From contig JAUQXD010000466.1 in the NCBI GenBank assembly GCA_030834835.1, forward strand, positions 1 to 6,808: a DNA stretch of 6,808 nucleotides. Direction: 5' to 3'. Of the stretch, positions 1 to 5,132 are shown piece after piece; the stretch's first letter is position 1, and each line of letters opens with the position of its first letter. This DNA comes from Thermoflexales bacterium (lineage in GTDB: Bacteria; Chloroflexota; Anaerolineae; Fen-1058). The position numbers were made by a program, and so were the translations under genes. The notes below the pieces were generated by a model. That model was given only the letters and a program-made list of their open reading frames with translations. It was not told where the DNA came from and ran no database searches.

Positions 1-10
1 CGCGAACGCA

Positions 11-54
11 GAGATACCCGCTTTTCCTTTGTGCTCTTCGTGTCCTTCGTGGTT
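11..54. repeat. Interspersed intergenic repeat with 9-nt period
   Basis: Three successive 9-mers are visible at 27-35 (ctttgtgct), 36-44 (cttcgtgtc) and 45-53 (cttcgtggt). On the other strand they read as the 'accacgaag gacacgaag agcacaaag' type of low-complexity intergenic element. From general knowledge, such elements recur in intergenic DNA of Chloroflexota, Planctomycetota and other environmental genomes; their function is unknown. Here the element lies directly upstream of the radical SAM gene. It is the reason an upstream in-frame TTG at 29 gives a spurious N-terminal extension of that protein. Confidence 0.6.
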
Positions 55-83
55 AGATGATTTGATCTGGCTAGAACCGTTAC

Positions 84-90
84 AGGGGAG
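84..90 (+). promoter_or_regulatory. Shine-Dalgarno of the radical SAM gene
   Basis: AGGGGAG lies 7 nt before the ATG at 98. It decides the start in favour of position 98 over the in-frame TTG at 29, which lies inside the upstream repeat. I see no convincing -35/-10 pair between 55 and 97. Confidence 0.75.
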
Positions 91-97
91 TGCGACG

Positions 98-1354
98 ATG
101 ATTTCAACCAAACAGGCGACGTGGGCGGAGGTAGACGAGCAAGGCCGCTTGATCCTGCCGCCCACATTGGCGAAGCAATACGGGCTAGTGCCAGGCGCGA
201 AGGTGCGCGTGGACAACGCCGATAACGTGGTGCGGCTGCACCGCCCCCTCTCCCAGTTGACACGCCTCTACGTCGAGCCGACCGATCACTGCAACCTCGA
301 TTGCGTGACCTGCTATCGCAACAACTGGGCCGAGGCGCTGGGCCGCATGACCGATGCCACGTATCAACGCATCCTTGACGGTGTGCGTGAAGTCGATCCG
401 CGCCCGACGATCTTCTTCGGCGGCATCGGCGAGCCGACGCTGCATACCCGCCTGCCCGATTGGATCGCGCAAACCAAAGCGCTCGGCTGCCGCGTGGAGA
501 TGATCAGTAATGGCACATTGCTCGACGAGAAGAAGTCGCGCCAATTGATCGACGCGGGTCTCGATCTGTTGTGGGTGTCGATCGATGGCGCAACGCCCGA
601 ACACTTCGGCGATGTGCGGCTGGGCGCGGAACTGCCCAAAATCCTCGATAATCTCAAGATTTTCCGGCGCTTGCGCGGTGGCGGCCACTTCCCTAAACCG
701 GAGATCGGCGTGGCCTTTGTGGCGATGAAGCGCAACATCAACGATCTGCCGGAAGTGCTGCGGATGGCGCGACGATTGGGCGCCATGCACTTCAAGGTCA
801 GCAACGTGCTCGCCATCGACGACGAACTCAAAGGCGAGATGCTGTACGAAAGTGCGAGCAACGACATCAGTTTCATGAGCTCGGCTTACACGCCGCGTCT
901 CAGCCTGCCCAAGATGCCCTTTACCGACGAGACCAAGGACGCACTGGTCGAAGCATTTCGCAGCGGCTACAACGTCAACTTCGCGGGCAGCAGTTTTGCA
1001 GGCGCGAATGACGTATGCAACTTCATCGAAAGCGGCTCGCTGACGGTGGCGTGGAACGGCGCGGTCAGCCCGTGCCTGCCGTTGATGCACACGCACACGC
1101 ACCTCATCAAAGGCCATTGGCGCATGTCGCGTGCGCATCACATCGGCAACGTGAACAAGCGCGGGCTGATCGAGTTGTGGAATGATCCGGAGTACGTGCG
1201 CTATCGCAACCACGTGCAGGGCTTCGAGTTTGCGCCCTGCACGTTCTGCGGTGGCTGCGAAATGCTCGACGGCAACGAGGAAGACTGCGTAGGTAATACC
1301 TTCCCGGCCTGTGGCGGCTGCCTGTGGGCACAGGGTTTGGTCCAGTGCCCATAA
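98..1354 (+). CDS. Radical SAM/SPASM protein with N-terminal AbrB-like domain, probable tungsten-oxidoreductase maturase
   Basis: This 418-residue cytosolic Fe-S enzyme has two parts. Residues 8-48 resemble a SpoVT/AbrB swapped-hairpin domain (EVDEQGRLILPP, then YGLVPGAKVRV). Residues 56-300 form the radical SAM core: C65-x3-C69-x2-C72 binds the SAM-linked 4Fe-4S cluster and FGGIGEP (107-113) is the GGE-type SAM motif, followed by SNGTLL and VSIDGA. The C-terminal third is cysteine-rich: C307-x13-G321-x4-C326 matches the first half of a SPASM domain, and C381, C384, C387, C397, C405, C408 and C417 could hold auxiliary clusters. The core and its spacing match what I recall of the tungsten cofactor oxidoreductase radical SAM maturase family, which normally sits beside a tungsten aldehyde ferredoxin oxidoreductase gene. 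No such gene is in the window; it would have to lie off the left edge. The role of the AbrB-like part is unknown. The start is set by the Shine-Dalgarno at 84-90. The gene converges with the next one across 14 bp. Confidence 0.78.
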   Translation: MISTKQATWAEVDEQGRLILPPTLAKQYGLVPGAKVRVDNADNVVRLHRPLSQLTRLYVEPTDHCNLDCVTCYRNNWAEALGRMTDATYQRILDGVREVDPRPTIFFGGIGEPTLHTRLPDWIAQTKALGCRVEMISNGTLLDEKKSRQLIDAGLDLLWVSIDGATPEHFGDVRLGAELPKILDNLKIFRRLRGGGHFPKPEIGVAFVAMKRNINDLPEVLRMARRLGAMHFKVSNVLAIDDELKGEMLYESASNDISFMSSAYTPRLSLPKMPFTDETKDALVEAFRSGYNVNFAGSSFAGANDVCNFIESGSLTVAWNGAVSPCLPLMHTHTHLIKGHWRMSRAHHIGNVNKRGLIELWNDPEYVRYRNHVQGFEFAPCTFCGGCEMLDGNEEDCVGNTFPACGGCLWAQGLVQCP

Positions 1355-1368
1355 CCGACTGTACCCGC

Positions 1369-1860
1369 CTAATCGCTGGCGCGAGTCAGTTCCATCACCC
1401 AGTTCTTTTCCCAGGTCAGTCCCTGATCGGTCGAGAACGCCTGCTCCCAACGTGCGGACGTGTTCGTGATATTCGACCAGACGTACCGCACCACGATCGG
1501 CTTGCCTTGAAATTCATCCGGCCCCTCGAATAGGCCAACGCCGTTTGAGAAGCCCCCGACTACGGGTGGTTGAAGCACGCTCGTCTGGTTATCGACCCAG
1601 TAGATGCTCCATTGCTGAGTCGCCGGATTGAAAATCCGCAATGACATGCCGACAAAACCTGGCCGCCAGGTGACGGGCGTAAAGTCATCGTAGTTGCCGA
1701 TGCCGCCCGGCAACAGTCGAGCTTGCTGGGTCGCTTCGAAGGTCTCCCACTCATTCGAGCCTTGCAATCGTTTCACCAGACGGCGGTTGTGGATGTGCCA
1801 TCGACCAATTAAAAAATCAAAATCATGGGCTGGATCATGATCGGTGGTTACGCTATTCAT
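1369..1860 (-). CDS. DUF1579-like beta-barrel protein, function unknown
   Basis: This 163-residue soluble protein has no signal peptide or membrane segment. The N-terminal HDFDFLIGRW (12-21) is the typical opening of DUF1579-like/lipocalin-like hypothetical proteins. It is rich in W, F and Y, with alternating hydrophobic strands such as LRIFNPATQQWSIYWVDN (74-91) and a final strand WEKNWVMELTR (150-160), which suggests a small beta-barrel. Proteins of this shape often occur beside NIPSNAP, VOC or DinB-type genes in environmental bacteria, but no reaction is established and I cannot name a ligand. It is the last gene of the minus-strand operon: its ATG overlaps the end of the NIPSNAP gene by 8 bp (ATGAATAG), so translation is probably coupled, although it also has its own AGGAG. 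It ends 14 bp from the converging radical SAM gene. Confidence 0.7.
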   Translation of the reverse strand: MNSVTTDHDPAHDFDFLIGRWHIHNRRLVKRLQGSNEWETFEATQQARLLPGGIGNYDDFTPVTWRPGFVGMSLRIFNPATQQWSIYWVDNQTSVLQPPVVGGFSNGVGLFEGPDEFQGKPIVVRYVWSNITNTSARWEQAFSTDQGLTWEKNWVMELTRASD

Positions 1861-2200
1861 TGACGGTCTCCTCTTGACGCATAGAATTCACTACCGAAAG
1901 GTCTACCTTGATCACGATCGAGGTATCGCTGTCGATCTTCGACACGATCGCTTCACGCGGTCCCTGTCGCCATTCGGCGCTGCTGTAAAAGGCGTCCTGG
2001 CTGCTCTGACGATCAGCCAGACTGGCGTAAGCGCGGATGAGATAATAGGAATCAGCATCGTGCAGCGATGGACCAAAGGCCACCACATCGACGCCCCAAC
2101 GCTTGAGCATAGGCACCGACTCTTCCACAACCACCCGGTGGAATTCCGCCCGGGTGCCGGGTTTCAAGTTGTACGCGCGTATTTCGATCAGTTTTTGCAT
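1853..2200 (-). CDS. NIPSNAP family protein
   Basis: This 115-residue protein is the length of one ferredoxin-like alpha/beta NIPSNAP domain. The opening MQKLIEIRAYNLKPGTRAEF (1-20) is the hallmark of the family (beta strand, then 'L.PG....F'). It is followed by a helix with SVPMLKRWGVDVVAFGPS (29-46) and the strand SYYLIRAYASLADR (51-64). The end IVIKVDLSVVNSM (95-107) is the usual final strand. NIPSNAP proteins are dimeric barrel-type proteins; bacterial members are mostly uncharacterised, and their fold resembles small monooxygenases or stress-response barrels. It is the middle gene of the operon: 9 bp separate it from the VOC gene upstream and 8 bp overlap the DUF1579-like gene downstream. 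Its Shine-Dalgarno AAAGGA (2206-2211) overlaps the VOC stop codon, which suggests coupling. A role in small-molecule turnover with the VOC protein is inference. Confidence 0.85.
   Translation of the reverse strand: MQKLIEIRAYNLKPGTRAEFHRVVVEESVPMLKRWGVDVVAFGPSLHDADSYYLIRAYASLADRQSSQDAFYSSAEWRQGPREAIVSKIDSDTSIVIKVDLSVVNSMRQEETVNE
1868..1872 (-). promoter_or_regulatory. Shine-Dalgarno of the DUF1579-like gene
   Basis: AGGAG on the minus strand lies 7 nt before the ATG at 1860, inside the end of the NIPSNAP gene. It supports this start and reinitiation after the upstream gene. Confidence 0.7.
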
Positions 2201-2205
2201 GTCAT

Positions 2206-2211
2206 TCCTTT
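2206..2211 (-). promoter_or_regulatory. Shine-Dalgarno of the NIPSNAP gene overlapping the VOC stop codon
   Basis: AAAGGA on the minus strand lies 5 nt before the ATG at 2200 and shares bases with the TAA stop (2210-2212) of the upstream VOC gene. This is typical of a translationally coupled operon. Confidence 0.7.
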
Positions 2212-2596
2212 AATCCAGCCGATGCAGGTACTCATACCGATTGCCACACGGATCTTCAAAGTAAACCGCGTAATAGCTCGCACTGATCGGGAATAAGCGT
2301 GGTCCGTCGGTGATTTTGCCACCGCTTGCTCGGACCAGCTGCGCCATCCGATCGACCTCGTCGCGACTCGCCGCCCAGAACCCGATCAGGTTCTTATTGG
2401 GAACGTGGGCGGGATCTTCCGCAATGGCAAAGTACGCGACACTGGGCAGCTCGCCCTCGGCCGCAAAGACCTTCCAACGCGGCGTATGAAATACGCGCGT
2501 GAAGCCCAGCGCCGGCAGGAACCTTTCGTAGAAGGGTAAGGCATCTTCAAAGCTGCGGACGTGAAGATCGATATGGCTAAACGGGTTTACAGACAT
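2210..2596 (-). CDS. VOC family (glyoxalase/bleomycin-resistance fold) protein
   Basis: This 128-residue protein is the usual size for a two-module VOC protein. The first module starts FSHIDLHVRSFEDALPFYE (6-24), followed by PALGF. The second contains NLIGFWAAS and ends YFEDPCGNRYEYLH. Likely metal ligands by family position are H8 and E122 (in RYEY). The substrate cannot be read from the sequence; such proteins include dioxygenases, isomerases, lyases and drug-binding proteins. I chose the ATG at 2596 because it has GAGG 9 nt upstream and because SVNPFSHIDLHV is the normal beginning of the fold. In-frame ATGs at 2617 and 2656 lack a Shine-Dalgarno and would add a tail without family resemblance. 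It is the first recognisable gene of the minus-strand operon and lies divergent from the WYL regulator, a pairing often seen in Actinobacteria and Chloroflexota. Confidence 0.87.
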   Translation of the reverse strand: MSVNPFSHIDLHVRSFEDALPFYERFLPALGFTRVFHTPRWKVFAAEGELPSVAYFAIAEDPAHVPNKNLIGFWAASRDEVDRMAQLVRASGGKITDGPRLFPISASYYAVYFEDPCGNRYEYLHRLD

Positions 2597-2604
2597 TGCA
2601 CGCA

Positions 2605-2610
2605 ACCTCA
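2605..2610 (-). promoter_or_regulatory. Shine-Dalgarno that decides the VOC start
   Basis: TGAGGT on the minus strand (core GAGG, 2606-2609) is spaced 9 nt from the ATG at 2596. The alternative in-frame ATGs at 2617 and 2656 have nothing comparable. Confidence 0.5.
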
Positions 2611-2683
2611 CAGTCATGGTTTGATTTTGAAGCCAACGTGGAACATCTCCCCTCATCCCGAGGCGAGTCTCTCGAACAGCCAG

Positions 2684-2815
2684 CTAGTCGATCATCTCCG
2701 CACGGGTAACGTCGAGTGGGTGATCGATCAACGGCTCGATGCGCTCCACAAAGCGCACGGTGTGTGGCAACTCGGTGTGGTACTCGAACGCCGCTTCGTC
2801 CTTCTTAGTGTACAT
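2684..2815 (-). CDS. Possible 43-residue protein or gene remnant, unrecognised
   Basis: A minus-strand ATG at 2815 opens 43 codons ending in TAG (2684-2686). The peptide starts MYTKKDEAAFEYHTELPHTV and continues with VRFVERIEPLIDHPLDVTRAE; it is charged, looks helical and uses mostly G or C in third codon positions, as real genes here do. No good Shine-Dalgarno precedes the ATG. The frame stays open upstream for 13 more codons (VYLQFRAAFATFW) back to a TAA at about 2856-2858, which suggests that the real coding signal may start before the ATG. The frame is the same as that of the VOC gene, separated by this one stop and 29 codons that look non-coding. It could be a small leading gene of the operon, or the 3' remnant of a gene cut off when the WYL gene arrived. 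I do not recognise the family. Confidence 0.35.
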   Translation of the reverse strand: MYTKKDEAAFEYHTELPHTVRFVERIEPLIDHPLDVTRAEMID

Positions 2816-2844
2816 CCAAAAGGTGGCGAAAGCCGCCCTAAATT

Positions 2845-2861
2845 GGAGGTATACTTAAAAC
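2845..2861 (+). promoter_or_regulatory. Promoter / start region of the WYL regulator
   Basis: A -10-like TATACT (2850-2855) lies 6 nt before the ATG, so transcription would begin at or next to the start codon, giving a leaderless mRNA. A GGAGG at 2845-2849 is 12 nt from the ATG, rather far for a Shine-Dalgarno, so a leadered transcript from an upstream promoter is the alternative. The embedded palindrome GTATAC (2849-2854) would also offer a -10-like TATACC to the minus strand. No clear -35 is seen for either direction. Confidence 0.4.
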
Positions 2862-3809
2862 ATGTACCATCCCACCACACGGGTGTTGGCTGTACTGGAA
2901 TTGCTGCAATCGCGCGGGCGGATGACGGGCGCCGAGTTGGCGCAGCGGCTGGAAGTGGACATTCGGACGCTGCGGCGCTACATCACCATGCTGCAAGACC
3001 TGGGCATCCCCATCGTCGCGGAGCGCGGGCGAAATGGCGCTTACGAACTAAGCGCAGGCTTCAAACTGCCGCCGATGATGTTCACCAACGACGAAGCATT
3101 GGCTTTGGCGATGGGCCTGCTCGCCGCGCAGCAGCTGGGCCTGGCTGAGATCGTCCATGCCATCGAAAGCGCCCGCGCCAAACTGGAACAGGTCTTGCCG
3201 CTGGAACTCAAGAGCCGCGTGCGAGCGTTGACCGAAACGATCACACTCGACTTTGACGCGATTCCCACGGCGGTGGCCGGGCAAGTGATGGTGACGCTGA
3301 GCGGCGCCGCGCAACAACAGCGCCGGGTGTACATGCGCTACCGATCGAGCCAGTATGACGAAACCGACCGCGAATTCGATCCCTATGGCCTCGCCTATCG
3401 TCAGGGCAAATGGTACGTCGTCGGACGCTGTCACCTGCGCCATGGCTTACGCTCCTTTCGACTGGATCGCATCGTGCAGGCCGACTTGCTCGAAACGCGC
3501 TTCGAGCGTCCCCCACACTTCGATGCGCTGGTGCATGTCGTGCAATCGATTGCCACCTTGCCGCGCCAGTTCAAGTTTGCCGTCCTGCTCAAGACCGATC
3601 TGGTCACTGCGCAATCTCAAATTATCGAGGTGTTGGGTCTGTTGGAACCGCGTGAAGAGGGTGTGTTGTTGAGGGGCAGCACCGACGATCTGGATTGGCT
3701 GGCGCGACAGCTCGCCAGATTCCCGTGTGAATTTGTGGTGCACGAACCGGACGAACTCCGTGCGGCGGTGCGCCGCCGCGCCACCGAGTTGATGCGTTCA
3801 GCCGGTTAG
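2862..3809 (+). CDS. YafY-like transcriptional regulator with HTH and WYL domains
   Basis: This 315-residue DNA-binding regulator has the full family architecture. The winged HTH (about 4-60) reads TTRVLAVLELLQSRGRMTG, then AELAQRLEVDIRTLRRYI and a wing with GRNGAYEL. A linker helix region with FTNDEALALAMG (74-85) follows. The WYL domain (about 140-210) has YMRYRSS, DPYGLAYRQGKWYVVG and SFRLDRI; the namesake tripeptide is W184-Y185-V186 and the ligand-contact region is F199-RLDRI. A C-terminal WCX-type extension covers about 235-312. WYL domains sense small molecules or nucleic-acid ends in many bacterial regulators; the ligand here is unknown. The start is secure because MYHPTTRVL is the standard N-terminus. 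It is transcribed away from the VOC-NIPSNAP-DUF1579 operon and probably controls it and itself from the shared region; that is inference from position. Confidence 0.92.
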   Translation: MYHPTTRVLAVLELLQSRGRMTGAELAQRLEVDIRTLRRYITMLQDLGIPIVAERGRNGAYELSAGFKLPPMMFTNDEALALAMGLLAAQQLGLAEIVHAIESARAKLEQVLPLELKSRVRALTETITLDFDAIPTAVAGQVMVTLSGAAQQQRRVYMRYRSSQYDETDREFDPYGLAYRQGKWYVVGRCHLRHGLRSFRLDRIVQADLLETRFERPPHFDALVHVVQSIATLPRQFKFAVLLKTDLVTAQSQIIEVLGLLEPREEGVLLRGSTDDLDWLARQLARFPCEFVVHEPDELRAAVRRRATELMRSAG

Positions 3810-3822
3810 TGCCGTCATTCCT

Positions 3823-3833
3823 GCGTTAAACGC
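3823..3833. promoter_or_regulatory. Short palindrome upstream of the kinase promoter
   Basis: GCGTT-A-AACGC is a perfect 5-bp inverted repeat around one base. It lies 14 nt past the WYL stop and about 30 bp upstream of the kinase -10 hexamer, close to where a -35 region or operator would be. The loop is too small for a good RNA terminator hairpin. A binding site is possible but unproven. Confidence 0.25.
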
Positions 3834-3861
3834 CCTTAGCAAGCACTGCGCCAAAACTGGT

Positions 3862-3867
3862 TATAAT
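3862..3867 (+). promoter_or_regulatory. Consensus -10 hexamer of the kinase gene, leaderless start
   Basis: A perfect TATAAT is followed by 7 nt (tgcccgc) and the ATG at 3875. Transcription from it would start at about the A of the ATG. No Shine-Dalgarno lies before the ATG, which fits a leaderless message. A TG pair (3858-3859) sits two bases before the hexamer, one base off the extended -10 position. I see no good -35; the nearest is ttagca at 3836-3841 with a 20-nt spacer. Confidence 0.6.
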
Positions 3868-3874
3868 TGCCCGC

Positions 3875-5059
3875 ATGACTCTGTTAGACGTTATCCTCAT
3901 TATCACCGTGATCGGGCTGGGCGTAGAGCTATGGCGCACGCGCCAGCGTCAACGCGCGCTGCACGATCAGTTGGACGACTACGCCGCACAGGCGAGTGAT
4001 CTTACCGACCAGCTGCATCAAGTCGAGGCGCGCGCTGCCGCGCTAACGCAAGGCCCGCCGCATCCCCTGCTCGTCATCGATGCCGCCAGCGCGATCCAGT
4101 TAGCCAATGCCCGCGCCTGCGAAGTTTTGGGCAACAACTTGATCGGCCAGACCGTTATCGAAGCCACGCGCTCGCATGAGATTGATGCGGTGGTGCAGGC
4201 CGCGCTCAGTCAAGTCCAGATCGCCGAGCAGTCCGTCACGTGGAACATCCGCCCCTACTTCGTGCGCGTCGTGCCCATCGACTCCGGCGGCGCGGTGGTC
4301 GTGCTGGAAGATCAAACCGAGTTACAGCGTCTGGAGCGCGTGCGGCGCGACTTCGTCGCCAATGTCTCGCACGAACTGCGCACGCCGTTGGCCTCCATCC
4401 GAGTGTTGATCGAAACGCGGCTGGCAGGCGCAAAAGATGAACCCGAAGTCGCCAATCGCATGTTGAATCAAGTCATCGGCGAAGTGGAAGCGTTAACGCA
4501 GTTGGCGCAGGAACTGCTCGATCTGTCGACGATCGAAGCGGGGCAGATGCCGATGCAGGTGCGCGTGGCCGACGTGCGCGACGTGATCGATGAGCAGCTG
4601 CACCACTTCGAGCCGCAGGCGCAGCAAAAGCAGATCGCGCTGAACAACGCCGTCCCGATCGGCCTGCGCGCCGAGATCGATCGCAAACTCATCGGGCGCG
4701 TGCTGGGCAACCTTATTCACAACGCCATCAAGTTCACGCCGACGAAGGGGCACATCACCATCGGGGCAGAATCGGCGGCGGATAAAATCACGGTTAGCGT
4801 CAGCGACACGGGGGTGGGCATCCCGTCCGAGGATTTGCCACGCATCTTCGAACGTTTCTACAAAGTCGATCAAGCCCGCGGCAAGAGTGGCACGGGGTTG
4901 GGGTTAGCGATTGCGCGGCACGTCATCGAGGCGCACGGCGGCAAAATCTGGGCAGAGAGCAAGCCGGGCAAGGGCGCGACGTTCTACTTCATCATCCCGG
5001 CGGCCAAATCAGGAAATGACATATTAACAATGACCAATGACAAACCGAAAAGCAAATGA
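3875..5059 (+). CDS. Membrane-anchored sensor histidine kinase, PhoR/VicK-like
   Basis: This 394-residue kinase has one N-terminal membrane segment (about 2-20, LLDVILIITVIGLGVELW) followed by RTRQRQR, so almost all of it is cytoplasmic. A short coiled coil (27-58) leads to a PAS-like domain (about 60-150, PHPLLVIDAASAIQLANARA). The HisKA domain carries the phosphoacceptor H166 in DFVANVSHELRTPL. The HATPase domain has the N box NLIHNAIKFTP (N283), G1 DTGVGIP (311-317), the F box FERF (325-328) and G2 GTGLGLA (339-345), so it looks fully active. PhoR-like kinases normally pair with a PhoB/OmpR-type regulator, but no response regulator lies on either side: the WYL gene is upstream and a convergent gene downstream. 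Family homology ends near residue 376; the tail TMTNDKPKSK comes from an intergenic repeat. There is no extracytoplasmic sensor domain, so the signal is likely internal or membrane-derived. Confidence 0.92.
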   Translation: MTLLDVILIITVIGLGVELWRTRQRQRALHDQLDDYAAQASDLTDQLHQVEARAAALTQGPPHPLLVIDAASAIQLANARACEVLGNNLIGQTVIEATRSHEIDAVVQAALSQVQIAEQSVTWNIRPYFVRVVPIDSGGAVVVLEDQTELQRLERVRRDFVANVSHELRTPLASIRVLIETRLAGAKDEPEVANRMLNQVIGEVEALTQLAQELLDLSTIEAGQMPMQVRVADVRDVIDEQLHHFEPQAQQKQIALNNAVPIGLRAEIDRKLIGRVLGNLIHNAIKFTPTKGHITIGAESAADKITVSVSDTGVGIPSEDLPRIFERFYKVDQARGKSGTGLGLAIARHVIEAHGGKIWAESKPGKGATFYFIIPAAKSGNDILTMTNDKPKSK

Positions 5060-5132
5060 CAAATCAAGAATGACCAATGACAAGAGGCGCAGCTCCTCTG
5101 TTTTGTCATCTGCTCATTGGTCATTTGTCATT
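5014..5132. repeat. Direct and inverted 'aatgaccaatgacaa' repeats at a convergent junction
   Basis: Two 30-nt copies, 5014-5043 and 5054-5083, are 40 bp apart and differ at only three positions. Both end in the identical 15-mer AATGACCAATGACAA (5029-5043 and 5069-5083). An inverted copy follows: 5114-5125 (TCATTGGTCATT) is the exact reverse complement of 5069-5080, and the inverted homology continues as ttgtcatt to 5132. The first direct copy lies within the kinase gene, the second copy spans its stop codon, and the inverted copy encodes the end of the minus-strand ATPase gene. I recall similar short elements between genes in Chloroflexota and cyanobacteria; their role is unknown. Confidence 0.75.
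5078..5108. terminator. Imperfect hairpin between convergent genes, possible bidirectional terminator
   Basis: TGACA (5078-5082) pairs with TGTCA (5104-5108), and AGAGG (5083-5087) pairs with CCTCT (5095-5099) around a 7-nt loop; gttt (5100-5103) bulges out. A run of T (5101-5104) follows the inner stem on the plus strand. The outer arms 5069-5080 and 5114-5125 can extend the structure. Its place between two converging genes fits termination in both directions, but there is no classic long U tract. Confidence 0.4.

Noticed and set aside
29..97. N-terminal extension of the radical SAM protein from a TTG at 29
   Set aside because: It lies in the 9-nt repeat, lacks a ribosome site, and the ATG at 98 has AGGGGAG at the right distance and begins the AbrB-like domain.
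1355..1368. Terminator between the radical SAM and DUF1579-like genes
   Set aside because: The gap is 14 bp and I see no stem-loop or T run; transcripts may overlap or terminate inside the genes.
185..1450. Long minus-strand open frame (421 codons) opposite the radical SAM gene
   Set aside because: It has no recognisable domain and a composition full of H, R, A and V as expected from the antisense of a GC-rich gene, while the plus strand has a clear family match. It also runs into the DUF1579-like gene in another frame.
1844..2296. Plus-strand open frame opposite the NIPSNAP and VOC genes
   Set aside because: It is antisense to two well-supported genes with tight operon spacing and has no recognisable domain.
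2597..2656. Longer VOC protein from ATG at 2656 or 2617
   Set aside because: There is no Shine-Dalgarno and the added 20 residues are not VOC-like; the ATG at 2596 fits the fold and has GAGG upstream.
2561..3148. Plus-strand open frame of 195 codons across the divergent region
   Set aside because: It overlaps the VOC start and the WYL gene in another frame, and its second half is a frame-shadow of the WYL gene with an A/R/G/H-rich sequence.
5014..5083. CRISPR-like repeat-spacer pattern
   Set aside because: There are only two copies with imperfect identity, a 10-bp gap between copies, part of it is translated, and there is no leader or cas gene.
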